From the NCBI RefSeq assembly GCF_000759025.1, contig NZ_JPOS01000038.1:62001-126000 (forward strand): 64,000 nucleotides of DNA, read 5' to 3'. Positions 26,089-35,183 of this stretch are shown here, piece after piece (positions within the stretch are counted from its first letter, which is position 1; every line of letters begins with the position of its first letter). Below the pieces are notes generated by a model that ran no database searches, was not told where the DNA came from, and saw only the letters and a list, made by a program, of their open reading frames with translations. The translations under genes were made by a program, and so were the position numbers. This DNA is from Phaeodactylibacter xiamenensis (GTDB lineage Bacteria; Bacteroidota; Bacteroidia; Chitinophagales; Saprospiraceae).

Positions 26089-26760
26089 ATGGCGTATTCT
26101 GAAACAGATATCCTTAAAACCTGGCAGCTTAATGCCAAGCCATGGATTGCTACCCTGGAGAACGGAGATATCCCCTCCCGTGCACTGGCAACGAATCAAG
26201 CGATAGTGGATGCCTCCCTGAGCCTGAAACCCCAACGTGCTTTGGATATTGGGTGTGGGGAAGGCTGGCTGTGCCGGGTCCTGGCTGAAGCTGGGGTGGA
26301 AATGACCGGCATTGATGGTGTTCCGGGGCTGATTGAAAATGCACAACGCAAAGGCGGAGCCCAATACCTCACCTGTTCCTATGAAAAATTGCTCAGTGGG
26401 CTGCCTGAGGGCCTGAAGCCCCCTTATGACCTGGCGGTTTGCAATTTCGCCTTGTTTGGCAAAGACCTGACTATTGCGCTGGCTAAAGTGGTGTACAGCC
26501 TGCTTACAGCAAATGGCCGGTGGGTCATCCAAACGTTGCATCCGGATTATCCTTTGGCTGCACCGCCTGGCAGCTGGGCGACTGAAGATTGGTCGGCTAT
26601 GAAACAGCCCTTTCAATCGGGCTACGCCTGGTACCGTTGGACCAAAGCGGGCTGGCAGGAACTGCTGCAACATGCTGGTTTTAATAGTATTAAGTGGAGA
26701 GAAGTGTATGTGGATGAAGCCTCCCCGCCGCTCGCTCTGCTCATTGAAGCCGGAAAATAA
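26089..26760 (+). CDS. Class I SAM-dependent methyltransferase
   Basis: A 223-aa methyltransferase from the ATG at 26089 (a GTG at 26044 would add residues encoded by a hairpin). The Rossmann signature DIGCGEGW is at about residues 53-60, with the acidic loop GIDGVP and a post-I region CNFALFG. The UbiE/Tam-like late motif is seen at NGRWVIQTLHPDY. Substrate unknown; small-molecule methylation is likely from the size. It is close to the tex gene (55 bp) and may be cotranscribed with it. Confidence 0.85.
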   Translation: MAYSETDILKTWQLNAKPWIATLENGDIPSRALATNQAIVDASLSLKPQRALDIGCGEGWLCRVLAEAGVEMTGIDGVPGLIENAQRKGGAQYLTCSYEKLLSGLPEGLKPPYDLAVCNFALFGKDLTIALAKVVYSLLTANGRWVIQTLHPDYPLAAPPGSWATEDWSAMKQPFQSGYAWYRWTKAGWQELLQHAGFNSIKWREVYVDEASPPLALLIEAGK

Positions 26761-26815
26761 GCCTGGGTTTAGCGGAGGATGCTTACATTTGCCCTTCGAA
26801 AAAAACCGATACCCA

Positions 26816-28942
26816 ATGATATCCGATATCCTCCTGAAGCTGGTGGCCGAACGCACCGGGCTGCCCATCCGCAAAGTCAAAAATACCCTGGAGCTCTTAG
26901 TGGACGGGGCTACCATCCCCTTCATTGCCCGCTACCGTAAGGAAGCCACAGGCTCGCTTGATGAAGTGCAGATTGCTGAAATACAGCGGGAGCACAAGCA
27001 ACTGGAGGACCTCCAAAAACGCAAGGAAACCATTTTGTCGGCCATTGAAGAGCAGGGTAAGCTCACCGATGACCTGCGCCGCCGCATTGAGCAGACCTAC
27101 GACAGTACTACGCTGGAGGACCTTTACCTGCCCTACAAGCGCAAACGTAAAACGCGGGCTTCCGTAGCTCGCGAAAAAGGATTGGAGCCGTTGGCAGAGC
27201 AGCTCTTCCGGAAACAGGATCGGGATGCAGAGCGGGCTGCAGCACCTTTCCTGAATGATGAGGTGCCTAATGTGGAAGAAGCTTTGCAGGGTGCGCGGGA
27301 TATCATTGCTGAATGGATAAATGAAGACGAAAAGGCCCGTAACCTCGTGCGGGCAGCCTTTCGCCGGGAGGCGACCATCCGATCCAAGGTGGCGCGTGGC
27401 AAAGAAGAGGAAGGCGCGAAGTACCGCGATTATTTCGATTTTGAGGAACCGCTGAAGAAATGCCCGTCCCACCGCATGCTCGCCATCCGCCGGGGAGAGG
27501 AGGAGGGCATCCTGCGGGTGTATGTGACGCCCGATGAAGACGATACCATTTACCGCCTGGAACGCAAATACGTGGAGGGCAACGGCAGTGCTGCCCGGCA
27601 GGTGAAGGAGGCGGTGCAGGATGGCTACAAGCGCCTGCTTAGCCCAAGTATCGAAACCGAATTCCGCAATCTTTCCAAAGCACAGGCTGATGAGGAAGCG
27701 ATTGGCGTATTTGCTACCAACCTCCGGCAATTGCTCCTGACGGCTCCCCTGGGGCAAAAGCGTACGTTGGGTATCGACCCGGGCTTCCGTACCGGCTGCA
27801 AAGTGGTGGTGCTGGATGCAAGCGGTAATCTGCTGGACAATACCGCCATCTATCCTCATCCGCCTCAAAAAGATCAGTATCAGGCGACGGAGACCCTGAA
27901 GCATTTGGTACGGCAATTTGAGATTGAAGCCATCGCAGTGGGTAACGGTACAGCAGGGCGGGAAACCCTGAGCCTCTGCCGGGCTATTGACTTTGGGCGT
28001 AAGCTGGATATCTTCTCAGTGAATGAGGCAGGAGCGTCTATTTACTCTGCTTCTGAAATTGCCCGGGAGGAGTTCCCGAATGAGGATGTGACCGTGCGCG
28101 GCGCAGTCTCTATTGGCCGCCGCCTGATGGACCCGCTGGCGGAACTCGTTAAGATTGATCCTAAAAGTATAGGCGTGGGCCAGTATCAGCACGATGTCAA
28201 TCAGACCCGGTTAAAGGAAAGCCTGGATCAGGTCGTGGAAAGCGCGGTGAACTCCGTAGGCATCAATGTGAATACGGCTAGTCAGCACTTGCTCACGTAC
28301 GTATCCGGTCTGGGGCCAACGCTGGCCAAAAACATCGTGACTTACCGGTCTGAAAACGGGCCTTTCCAATCCCGGCGGCAGTTGCTGAAAGTGCCGCGCA
28401 TGGGGGAAAAGGCTTTTGAACAGGCGGCGGGCTTCCTGCGCATACGGGAGGGCAAGCATCCACTCGACAATACGGCAGTGCACCCGGAGACGTACCCGAT
28501 TGTGGAGCAGATGGCTAAAGACCTGGGCTGTACGGTACAAGACCTGATCGATCAGCCAAAATTGCGGAAGCAGATCGACCTGCGGCGCTACACATCTGAG
28601 ACGGTAGGTCTGCCGACACTCAACGACATCATGAAGGAATTGGAAAAGCCGGGCCTCGATCCGCGGGGTACGGCCAAAACCTTTGAGTTCGCCAATATTC
28701 ATACCATCAATGACCTGGAAATCGGTATGGTCGTGCCGGGCATCGTCAATAACATCACCAATTTTGGTGCCTTTGTGGATATCGGTATCAAGGAGAGTGG
28801 CCTGGTGCACATCAGTCAGCTCGCCAACAAGTTTGTGAAAAATCCGGCCGATGTGGTCACCCTGAATCAGGAGGTCATGGTCAAAGTGATGGACGTGGAT
28901 CTGAAGCGGGGCCGGGTGCAGTTGTCGATGAAGGCGGTGTAG
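26816..28942 (+). CDS. tex: Tex-like RNA-binding transcription accessory protein
   Basis: A 708-aa protein from the ATG at 26816 (the frame is open upstream, but only overlapping the methyltransferase). The Tex order is complete: N-terminal helical domain (RKVKNTLELLVDGATIPFIARYRKEATGSLDE), YqgF/RNase H-like domain (LGIDPGFRTGCKVVVLD), the conserved SIYSASEIAREEFPN, helix-hairpin-helix (YVSGLGPTLAKNIV) and a C-terminal S1 domain (NITNFGAFVDIG to VQLSMKAV). Nucleic-acid-binding, implicated in transcription. All motifs intact. Confidence 0.95.
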   Translation: MISDILLKLVAERTGLPIRKVKNTLELLVDGATIPFIARYRKEATGSLDEVQIAEIQREHKQLEDLQKRKETILSAIEEQGKLTDDLRRRIEQTYDSTTLEDLYLPYKRKRKTRASVAREKGLEPLAEQLFRKQDRDAERAAAPFLNDEVPNVEEALQGARDIIAEWINEDEKARNLVRAAFRREATIRSKVARGKEEEGAKYRDYFDFEEPLKKCPSHRMLAIRRGEEEGILRVYVTPDEDDTIYRLERKYVEGNGSAARQVKEAVQDGYKRLLSPSIETEFRNLSKAQADEEAIGVFATNLRQLLLTAPLGQKRTLGIDPGFRTGCKVVVLDASGNLLDNTAIYPHPPQKDQYQATETLKHLVRQFEIEAIAVGNGTAGRETLSLCRAIDFGRKLDIFSVNEAGASIYSASEIAREEFPNEDVTVRGAVSIGRRLMDPLAELVKIDPKSIGVGQYQHDVNQTRLKESLDQVVESAVNSVGINVNTASQHLLTYVSGLGPTLAKNIVTYRSENGPFQSRRQLLKVPRMGEKAFEQAAGFLRIREGKHPLDNTAVHPETYPIVEQMAKDLGCTVQDLIDQPKLRKQIDLRRYTSETVGLPTLNDIMKELEKPGLDPRGTAKTFEFANIHTINDLEIGMVVPGIVNNITNFGAFVDIGIKESGLVHISQLANKFVKNPADVVTLNQEVMVKVMDVDLKRGRVQLSMKAV

Positions 28943-28973
28943 GTTGTTAGTTCAGAGAGGGGAAGAATACTGC

Positions 28974-29249
28974 CTAATAGGTATTTTGATCTAAATCAGT
29001 AATTACGTTTTTCACATAGTCTTCATCAACTTCAAGGGCTTCACATATCAAGTTAATTTCCATGCCAAGCCGAATCATATTTATGCAGGTTTGCCTTGTC
29101 TTTTTATCAGCGCCCCTGTTTTCATAAGCATCTAGCGCGCTGATAAATTCTGGTTGCTGTGCGGCGGGAATTTCACTCATAATGACTTCAATTTTTTCTA
29201 TTTCGCCTGGTATTTTATTCAGATAATAAACGATTAATGGTTTGTACAA
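28974..29249 (-). CDS. Small protein similar to the tail of Rpn/PD-(D/E)XK transposase-like nucleases
   Basis: A 91-aa AT-rich ORF. The second half (ALDAYENRGADKKTRQTC to DEDYVKNVI) looks like the C-terminus of recombination-promoting nuclease family proteins, in which a helix and a short 'leeisea' type end repeat the pattern. The nuclease domain, which would be N-terminal, is missing, so this is either a stand-alone short gene (an internal ATG encodes MSEIPAAQQ) or the relic of a decayed one. Family likeness is weak. Confidence 0.4.
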   Translation of the reverse strand: MYKPLIVYYLNKIPGEIEKIEVIMSEIPAAQQPEFISALDAYENRGADKKTRQTCINMIRLGMEINLICEALEVDEDYVKNVITDLDQNTY

Positions 29250-29348
29250 GTTCCCATCTTAGTCTACACTACCCAAGAGGAAAGCTATTAAAAAAAACTC
29301 GTTGTAACTGTTTAGCATACATGGAAAAATGAGTAGAAAATGCCCTGT

Positions 29349-29413
29349 TTTGCCCCATCCCTGAAGGGAGCCAGTGCATTTTCTGGCTTTGCACCCTTTA
29401 GGGTTGGGGCAAA
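29349..29413. repeat. Intergenic palindrome, bidirectional terminator or REP-like element
   Basis: Two arms of 20 bp, TTTGCCCCATCCCTGAAGGG at 29349-29368 and CCCTTTAGGGTTGGGGCAAA at 29394-29413, are inverted with 18 of 20 matches. A GTGCA/TGCAC pair nests inside. It lies between two genes facing the same way. This motif is familiar as an intergenic repeat in Bacteroidota. Confidence 0.65.
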
Positions 29414-29432
29414 CAAAGGCAGAAAATGCGAT

Positions 29433-29942
29433 TTACAGACTACGCTGAATATTTGCAACTCGTTCTTTTAACCGCGCCACCAACACCTCCGGAGCCGCAT
29501 CAATACTCAGCACCACCGCATCAGCAGGCGGCTCAAGCGCATCAAACTGAGACTGCAACAGGGCCGGGGGCATGAAGTGGTCCCTGCGGGCTTCCATCCG
29601 GGATTTGATCAGGTTGTAGCTGCCTTCCAGGTAGATCCAGGTGGTTTGGGCTTCAATACCGGCGCTGAGGGTGGCCCTGTACCGGGCCTTTAGGGCAGAA
29701 CAGGCCAGCACTAAGGACTCCCCCGCTTCGAGTTTTTCGACAACGAACCGGTGTATGGCTGCCAGCCAGTCAGCCCGGTCTTCATCTGTTAGCGGCTGGC
29801 CGGCGGCCATCTTTTCGACGTTGGCATCGGGGTGGAAATCGTCCCCGTCGTAGAAAGGAAGGCTTGTAGCTTCGGCAAACTGCCGACCAATGGTCGACTT
29901 CCCGCTTCCTGCAACGCCCATGATGTAGATGACACGGCTCAT
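29433..29942 (-). CDS. gntK: Gluconokinase
   Basis: A 169-aa P-loop kinase phosphorylating D-gluconate to 6-phosphogluconate. Walker A GVAGSGKS at residues 9-16, FYDGDDFHPDANVEKMAAGQPLTDEDRADWL (signature, first 20 residues shown in part as DGDDFHP and LTDEDR), CSALKARYRATL and the C-terminal HFMPPALLQSQFDALE stretch. Usual length for GntK. It is 29 bp downstream of an aldo/keto reductase on the same strand, a likely operon for sugar-acid or sugar use. Confidence 0.93.
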   Translation of the reverse strand: MSRVIYIMGVAGSGKSTIGRQFAEATSLPFYDGDDFHPDANVEKMAAGQPLTDEDRADWLAAIHRFVVEKLEAGESLVLACSALKARYRATLSAGIEAQTTWIYLEGSYNLIKSRMEARRDHFMPPALLQSQFDALEPPADAVVLSIDAAPEVLVARLKERVANIQRSL

Positions 29943-29971
29943 ACTGTGAGTAGTGTTTTTACCTATTCGGC

Positions 29972-30958
29972 TTACCAGAGTTGATGCACGAGCGGTTTGA
30001 TATCCGCTTCGTACAGCCCCTGTATCTTTTTTAGTACGTCATCACTTAGCGGTACTGCCCCGGCTGCCGCCATGTTGCTGTCAACTTGCTCGGCGCGGGG
30101 GGCACCGGGGATGATGGTGCTCACTTCCGGGCGGCGCAGAATCCATTGCAGAGCTGCATGGGTGAGGGGGTAGCCTTCCGGCAAAAAGCCTTCGATTTTG
30201 TCTACCGCTTCCAGCCCTGTTTCAAACGGGATACCCGCGAAAGTCTCCCCTTTGTCAAACCATTCCCCATTGCGGTTGCCGTGGCGGTGGTCACCTGCTC
30301 CGAAGGTGGAGGATTTGGAAAACTTCCCGGTCAGTAGCCCGCTAGCCAGGGGTACACGCACGATGATTCCAACATTTTTTGCCTTTGCCGCTTCGAAAAA
30401 GTGCTCCTCCGGGCGCTGCCGGAACATGTTGTAGATAATCTGCACGCTGGCAACATTATCGAACTCCAGCGCTTTCATCGCTTGTTCCACCTTTTCCACG
30501 CTTACGCCGAGGTGGGCGATTTTGCCTTCCGCTTTGAGGTCCTCAAAAAGACCGAAAATTTCCGGGCGATAGTAGACTTCCCAGGGCGGGCAATGGAGCT
30601 GTATGAGGTCGATTTGCTCCAGGCCAAGGCGTTTCAGGGAGTCTTCTACATAGCCGCGCAACGCTTTTGGCGTATAGCCCTCGCTGACATGGGGATTGAT
30701 CTGCCGACCGCATTTGGTGGCCACGTAGATGCGCTCACCCGATTCGCGGACCGCTTTACCCACAGCTTGCTCACTTTCGCCGGCTTCGTACACATCGGCG
30801 GTATCAATGAAGTTGACGCCCTGATCGATGGCGCTACGAAGGATGGACTGTGCCAGATCGTGGTCGAAACCGCTGCCCCATTTCCCGCCTACCTGCCAGG
30901 TGCCCAGGCTGATGGTGGAGATGTTGAATCCGGTCTTTCCCAAGGTTCGGTATTGCAT
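29972..30958 (-). CDS. Aldo/keto reductase
   Basis: A 328-aa NADPH-dependent oxidoreductase with a TIM barrel. The catalytic tetrad is visible: Asp52 (FIDTAD), Tyr57 (VYEAGESE), Lys82 (ATKCG) and His122 (IQLHCPPWE). The NADP-binding end is ILRRPEVSTIIPGAPRAEQV. The subgroup resembles YajO/general-stress AKRs. Likely cotranscribed with gluconokinase. It is separated by 69 bp from the GH3 gene upstream. Substrate unknown. Confidence 0.9.
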   Translation of the reverse strand: MQYRTLGKTGFNISTISLGTWQVGGKWGSGFDHDLAQSILRSAIDQGVNFIDTADVYEAGESEQAVGKAVRESGERIYVATKCGRQINPHVSEGYTPKALRGYVEDSLKRLGLEQIDLIQLHCPPWEVYYRPEIFGLFEDLKAEGKIAHLGVSVEKVEQAMKALEFDNVASVQIIYNMFRQRPEEHFFEAAKAKNVGIIVRVPLASGLLTGKFSKSSTFGAGDHRHGNRNGEWFDKGETFAGIPFETGLEAVDKIEGFLPEGYPLTHAALQWILRRPEVSTIIPGAPRAEQVDSNMAAAGAVPLSDDVLKKIQGLYEADIKPLVHQLW

Positions 30959-31027
30959 AATTCAAGGTTGTGCTTGCCCGCTGACATTAATGCCACGCAG
31001 CAAAGCGATGTACTTCGGCATAGCTGG

Positions 31028-33268
31028 TTATTTCCACTCAATAGTCGTCTGCAGCAGGTCACTGGAGTTCGGGCCCACCATGATGTCAAAAGTGCCAGGC
31101 TCGGTGACAAATTGGCCATCAGGCATGTAGAAGCCCAGCTCTTGTGGCGTCAGCCGGAAGGCAACCGTTCGGCTCTCGCCGGGTTGGAGCATCAGTTTTT
31201 CAAACCCTTTCAGTTCCTTGGTGGGGCGCACCACGCTTGCCGCCCGGTCCCGGATGTAGAGCTGAACAACCTCTTCCCCGGCCCGGTCGCCGGTATTGGT
31301 TAGCTTAACCGTTACCTCTACGGATTGCCCACGCAGATTTGTCCGGAGGTTATCGTAGGCAAAGGTAGTATAGCTTAGCCCATAGCCAAATGGGAAAAGC
31401 GGGCTCAGGGGCGAGTCGATATAGTGGGTGTAAAAGACATCTCCCTTAGTATTGGGGCGGCCGGTATTGTGCATGTTGTAGTGGATGGGGACCTGTCCGA
31501 GATTTCGGGGGAAGGTCATTGGCAGCTTGCCACTCGGGTTGTAATCGCCGTAAAGTACCTGGGCGACGGCATGGCCGGTTTGAGAACCCAGTTGCCACGC
31601 TTCCACAATTGCCGGGATGCGCTCTGCAGCCCAGGGAATGGTCAGCGGGCGGCCATTGTTGAGCACCAGCACAACGTTGGGATTGTTTTCGTAGACTTTT
31701 TCCAAAAGCTCCTGCTGCAGGCCCGGCAGGCTGATATCGGTACGGCTGCGGGCTTCTCCGCTCATAAAGCCATGTTCACCGAGTACCATGATGACGACAT
31801 CGGCATTCTGAGCGGTCTCAATCGCTTCCGCCATACCGGTCCGGTCGGTGGTGTTAACGTCGACAGGGGTGACGAAAGTGGGTTCGTTGGCCCAGAGCTT
31901 TGGCCCCTCTGCAAAGGTGACTTCATTGCCCTCATAGGCAGAAAGCCCTTCTAAAACAGAGACAGCGGTGCCATCATCGGAGCCGATGCGCCAGCTGCCG
32001 AGGGGGCTGGTTTTGTCATTGGCGAGCTGTCCGATCAAGGTGATTTTAAGGCCTTCCTTTTTCAGGGGGAGCAGGTTGCCTTCGTTTTTGAGCAGTACAA
32101 TCGACTTTTTAGCCATATCCAGGACTGCTTCCTGATGAGCCTCATTGTAGAGGAGTGCTTCTTCCCGCTCCTCGTTACAATACCGGTATGGGTCCTCAAA
32201 CAGCCCTAGCTTATACTTTGCGCGAAGGATACGGCGCACGGCGTCATCAACCAGGGATTCGCTGACAGCACCGGACTCCACGAGGTCCTGCAAGTGATTG
32301 ATGTAAGCGTAGGACTCCATATCTATATCGGAGCCTGCCGTGACAGCTTGCTTAGCCGCAGCCTTCAGGTCTTCAGAATAGCCATGTTCTTCCATCTCGG
32401 CAATGGAGGCCCAGTCCGAGACCACTACTCCTTCGAAACCCCATTCGCCTTTCAGCAAATCCCGTTGCAGGTAGCTGCTGCCGGTCACCGGTTGGCCATT
32501 GAGGAGGTTGAAGCCATTCATAAAGCTGCCCACGCCTGCCTCGACGGCGGCCCGGAATGGAGGCAGGACGGTGTTGTGCAGGGTTGCCGTACCTATGTCG
32601 GCGGTGTAGTAATCCAGGCCAGACTGGGCAAACCCGTAGCCGGCAAAGTGTTTGGCGCAAGCCATGATGGTGTTGTTGGCGCTGAGGTCTTCGCCCTGAA
32701 AACCCCGGATTCGCGCGGCAGCAATAGCGCTGCCCAGGTAGGTGTCTTCCCCGCCGCCTTCCATGACCCGGCCCCAGCGGGCATCACGGGAGATGTCCAT
32801 CATGGGGGCAAAGGTCCAGCTGACACCGGTAGCTGAAGCTTCAGTGGCAGCCATACGGGCGGAGGCTTCAATGGCTTTCAGATCCCAGCTGGCGGCTTCT
32901 GCCAATGGGATGGGGGCCAGGGTTTTGTAGCCGTGGATAATATCGGAAGCGAAAATTAACGGAATACCCAGGCGGGACTCCTCAACGACCAGCTTTTGCA
33001 TAGCCCGGACTTCCTCCACGCCCCGTACATTCAGCACGGAGCCCACCCGGCCATTGCGGAGGTCTTCGTATTTGCGTTTGGCGTTTCCATCAGAAGGGGC
33101 CGGTCCTGTGGCTTCCCAAAAACCGTTGTACTGATTCATTTGCCCCACTTTTTCCTCCAGCGTCATCTTGGAGAGCAGGTCCTCGATAAATTGATCCATA
33201 TTGTCGGTTTGTGCCTGTGCAGCGCATAGCCATGCTGCCGCCAGTATAGATAGGAGTGTCTTTTGCAT
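31028..33268 (-). CDS. bglX: Glycoside hydrolase family 3 beta-glucosidase, BglX type
   Basis: A 746-aa exported enzyme (signal peptide ending CAAQAQ) hydrolysing terminal beta-glucosides. Domains: GH3 barrel with the nucleophile Asp285 in VVVSDWA, the preceding HFAGYGFAQSGLDYYTADIG, the alpha/beta sandwich domain with MVLGEHGFMSGEARSRTDI, and a C-terminal fibronectin-like FnIII domain (EVTVKLTNTGDRAGEEVVQLY). Length as in periplasmic BglX. It is preceded by a membrane protein gene 17 bp upstream on the same strand. Confidence 0.95.
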   Translation of the reverse strand: MQKTLLSILAAAWLCAAQAQTDNMDQFIEDLLSKMTLEEKVGQMNQYNGFWEATGPAPSDGNAKRKYEDLRNGRVGSVLNVRGVEEVRAMQKLVVEESRLGIPLIFASDIIHGYKTLAPIPLAEAASWDLKAIEASARMAATEASATGVSWTFAPMMDISRDARWGRVMEGGGEDTYLGSAIAAARIRGFQGEDLSANNTIMACAKHFAGYGFAQSGLDYYTADIGTATLHNTVLPPFRAAVEAGVGSFMNGFNLLNGQPVTGSSYLQRDLLKGEWGFEGVVVSDWASIAEMEEHGYSEDLKAAAKQAVTAGSDIDMESYAYINHLQDLVESGAVSESLVDDAVRRILRAKYKLGLFEDPYRYCNEEREEALLYNEAHQEAVLDMAKKSIVLLKNEGNLLPLKKEGLKITLIGQLANDKTSPLGSWRIGSDDGTAVSVLEGLSAYEGNEVTFAEGPKLWANEPTFVTPVDVNTTDRTGMAEAIETAQNADVVIMVLGEHGFMSGEARSRTDISLPGLQQELLEKVYENNPNVVLVLNNGRPLTIPWAAERIPAIVEAWQLGSQTGHAVAQVLYGDYNPSGKLPMTFPRNLGQVPIHYNMHNTGRPNTKGDVFYTHYIDSPLSPLFPFGYGLSYTTFAYDNLRTNLRGQSVEVTVKLTNTGDRAGEEVVQLYIRDRAASVVRPTKELKGFEKLMLQPGESRTVAFRLTPQELGFYMPDGQFVTEPGTFDIMVGPNSSDLLQTTIEWK

Positions 33269-33285
33269 AGAAGTAACCTGGTTTT

Positions 33286-34248
33286 TTATGAAATTGGTAA
33301 AATAGCCGATGCGGCGAGTAGTTTTCCTGAACTTTTATGCCATACTTCAATCCGGCACTTTATGTTTTCCGGATTGGGTAAAGCAGTGATGGGTAAAGAT
33401 AGTGACAGCGGCTTAGAGATCGGGAATTGGTGAAATTTATTCCCTGAAATAACGCCGATTAATTCCCGGCGGGCTTCTACCTGACCGCTATCATCAGTAT
33501 AGTCTGAACCAGGGTTCAGTAATGGTTGGCCAGCCGGGTCAAAAAACCGGGCTTTCACGATCGTCCGGGTTTGGTTGGTGATTTGCCCGGCAATGGAAAT
33601 ATTTAAATATACGGTGCTATCCCGGAAAGAACGGGAAAAATTAACCTCTTCAAGGCGTGCTTCTGCACTGGCAACAGGGGGCAGAAAAGCTTTGGTATTC
33701 AGCTTGTCCGTGGAAAGGGTCAGCGATTGAGTTGTGCGCTGTGTGGATTGCCTGGCAGGAAGGCTAAGCTCTGCGGAGACCGCATCGAGGATTTGCTGGG
33801 AAATTTTGAAGTTTTTTAAACCGCTGATGATTTCTTCTTTGGAAGCCAGCTGGCCGATATCTGCGTATGCTACTCCTGTGCCAGATTGCGGTATAATAGC
33901 AGCGGGCTGATCGTTGTCTTCTATTTCGAGAAGTTCATAGCCTGCCACAATACCGGTTGCGAGGAGGGCGCCAAGGACAGCGGCATTTTTGGGGTTGCGC
34001 AAAGCCGTTTTTCCATACTGTGCCAACTGCCGCATTTGGGGAGGCGTAGCGTTTTTGGAAAACCGGATCGCCAGTTGGGTATTGGAGCTGATTTGCCCTA
34101 TCCGCTGCAAGTCATTAGCAGAAGAAATGACCGGCAGCCATTGCCGTTGCTCGGCACTGAACTGTAACCGCTCAACGGCCTCTTTCAGCCGGCCATCTCC
34201 AAGGATAGCCCTGATGGTTTTTGAATTGGGAAGGTTGGGGCTTTGCAT
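33286..34248 (-). CDS. Membrane-anchored protein, possible effector-associated-like N-terminus
   Basis: A 320-aa protein of unknown function. The N-terminal part (residues 10-90: IRAILGDGRLKEAVERL, then SSANDLQRIGQISSNT) reads like the small helical effector-associated (EAD11-type) adaptor domains. A single hydrophobic segment (about residues 92-110, VLGALLATGIVAGYELL) follows, then a beta-rich C-terminal half (EVNFSRSFRDSTVYLNISIAG, LNPGSDYTDDSGQVEARRELIG). The layout would put an adaptor on one side and a beta-sandwich on the other side of the membrane. The EAD likeness is by eye and may be wrong. It is 17 bp from bglX. Confidence 0.55.
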   Translation of the reverse strand: MQSPNLPNSKTIRAILGDGRLKEAVERLQFSAEQRQWLPVISSANDLQRIGQISSNTQLAIRFSKNATPPQMRQLAQYGKTALRNPKNAAVLGALLATGIVAGYELLEIEDNDQPAAIIPQSGTGVAYADIGQLASKEEIISGLKNFKISQQILDAVSAELSLPARQSTQRTTQSLTLSTDKLNTKAFLPPVASAEARLEEVNFSRSFRDSTVYLNISIAGQITNQTRTIVKARFFDPAGQPLLNPGSDYTDDSGQVEARRELIGVISGNKFHQFPISKPLSLSLPITALPNPENIKCRIEVWHKSSGKLLAASAILPIS

Positions 34249-34304
34249 AGCCTGTATTTTGCATCGCCATAATACAAAATTCCTGGTAATTTTTAGTGCC
34301 CTGT

Positions 34305-35168
34305 TCAGGCTGTGCCTTTGATATAGTTGACGACCCGCCGTACTGTTTTGCGGCGGATTTCCCGCTCAAGGTCCCGGTTGATCTCGCGCAGAACGTACTG
34401 GAACTTCAGGCTCACGCTGTCTTTGCGGATATCCACGACCTTGAGGTTGTAACTCTGGGGCTCAATATGGGCTTCGTATTCCTGAATAGACCGGATGAGG
34501 TCTGACTCCAGTTCTTCTACGGTCTCAATGGCAGCCGTCAGGACTTCAAACTCGATGCTTACCTTTTTGATTTCGCGCCGGGTGTAGTTGACAATTTCGC
34601 TGGAAAAGACTTTGTTGTTGGGGATGAAAATCACATCATCATCTTCATTGAGCAGAGCAATTTTGGTGAGGTTGATATCTATAATTTTCCCCTTGTGCTC
34701 TCCGATTTTCACATAATCGTCGATGGTGACTTCCCGGGAAAAACTGATAATGATCCCGCTGATGATTTCCGACACATAGTCTTTAGAGATGATGGCAATG
34801 GCAGCTGCCACAATACTCAGGGTCGTAAAAAGGGTCTTCAGGTCAATATTCCAGAAACCCAGAATAGTGATCATAGCCGCGCCGGTGAGCACGATGTAAT
34901 AGATGTTGCGTAAGCCCAGCAGGACGTTATCGTTCTTAGAAGAGGGGAGTTTTTTGTTGCGGCGGTACAGGTAACTCAGGATAGCTACGGCAAGGCTTGC
35001 ACTCAGAGCGAAGACAATGAACCCCATCACCAGGCTGGCATGGGCTGCCCACGGATCATCCAGGTAAGATGCGGCAGGAAGGTTGATCCGAATAGCAATA
35101 AGTGCAGCAAGCAGCAGAGCTCGAAGTGTTACCTTCAACCCTCCCTTACTAAAAAAGGGCATAATCAA
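34305..35168 (-). CDS. MscS-family mechanosensitive channel
   Basis: A 287-aa inner-membrane channel. Three or four transmembrane helices (about 10-30, 40-65, 85-105, 110-135) precede the pore helix and the conserved beta domain: FSREVTIDDYVKIGEHKGKI, DINLTKIALLNEDDDVIFIPNNKV and the C-terminal alpha/beta part with LKFQYVLREINRDLEREIRR. Acts as a relief valve or ion channel under hypo-osmotic stress. Length is that of small MscS. It sits 15 bp after an ATP-grasp gene. Confidence 0.9.
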   Translation of the reverse strand: MIMPFFSKGGLKVTLRALLLAALIAIRINLPAASYLDDPWAAHASLVMGFIVFALSASLAVAILSYLYRRNKKLPSSKNDNVLLGLRNIYYIVLTGAAMITILGFWNIDLKTLFTTLSIVAAAIAIISKDYVSEIISGIIISFSREVTIDDYVKIGEHKGKIIDINLTKIALLNEDDDVIFIPNNKVFSSEIVNYTRREIKKVSIEFEVLTAAIETVEELESDLIRSIQEYEAHIEPQSYNLKVVDIRKDSVSLKFQYVLREINRDLEREIRRKTVRRVVNYIKGTA

Positions 35169-35183
35169 TTAATTGTGATACCC

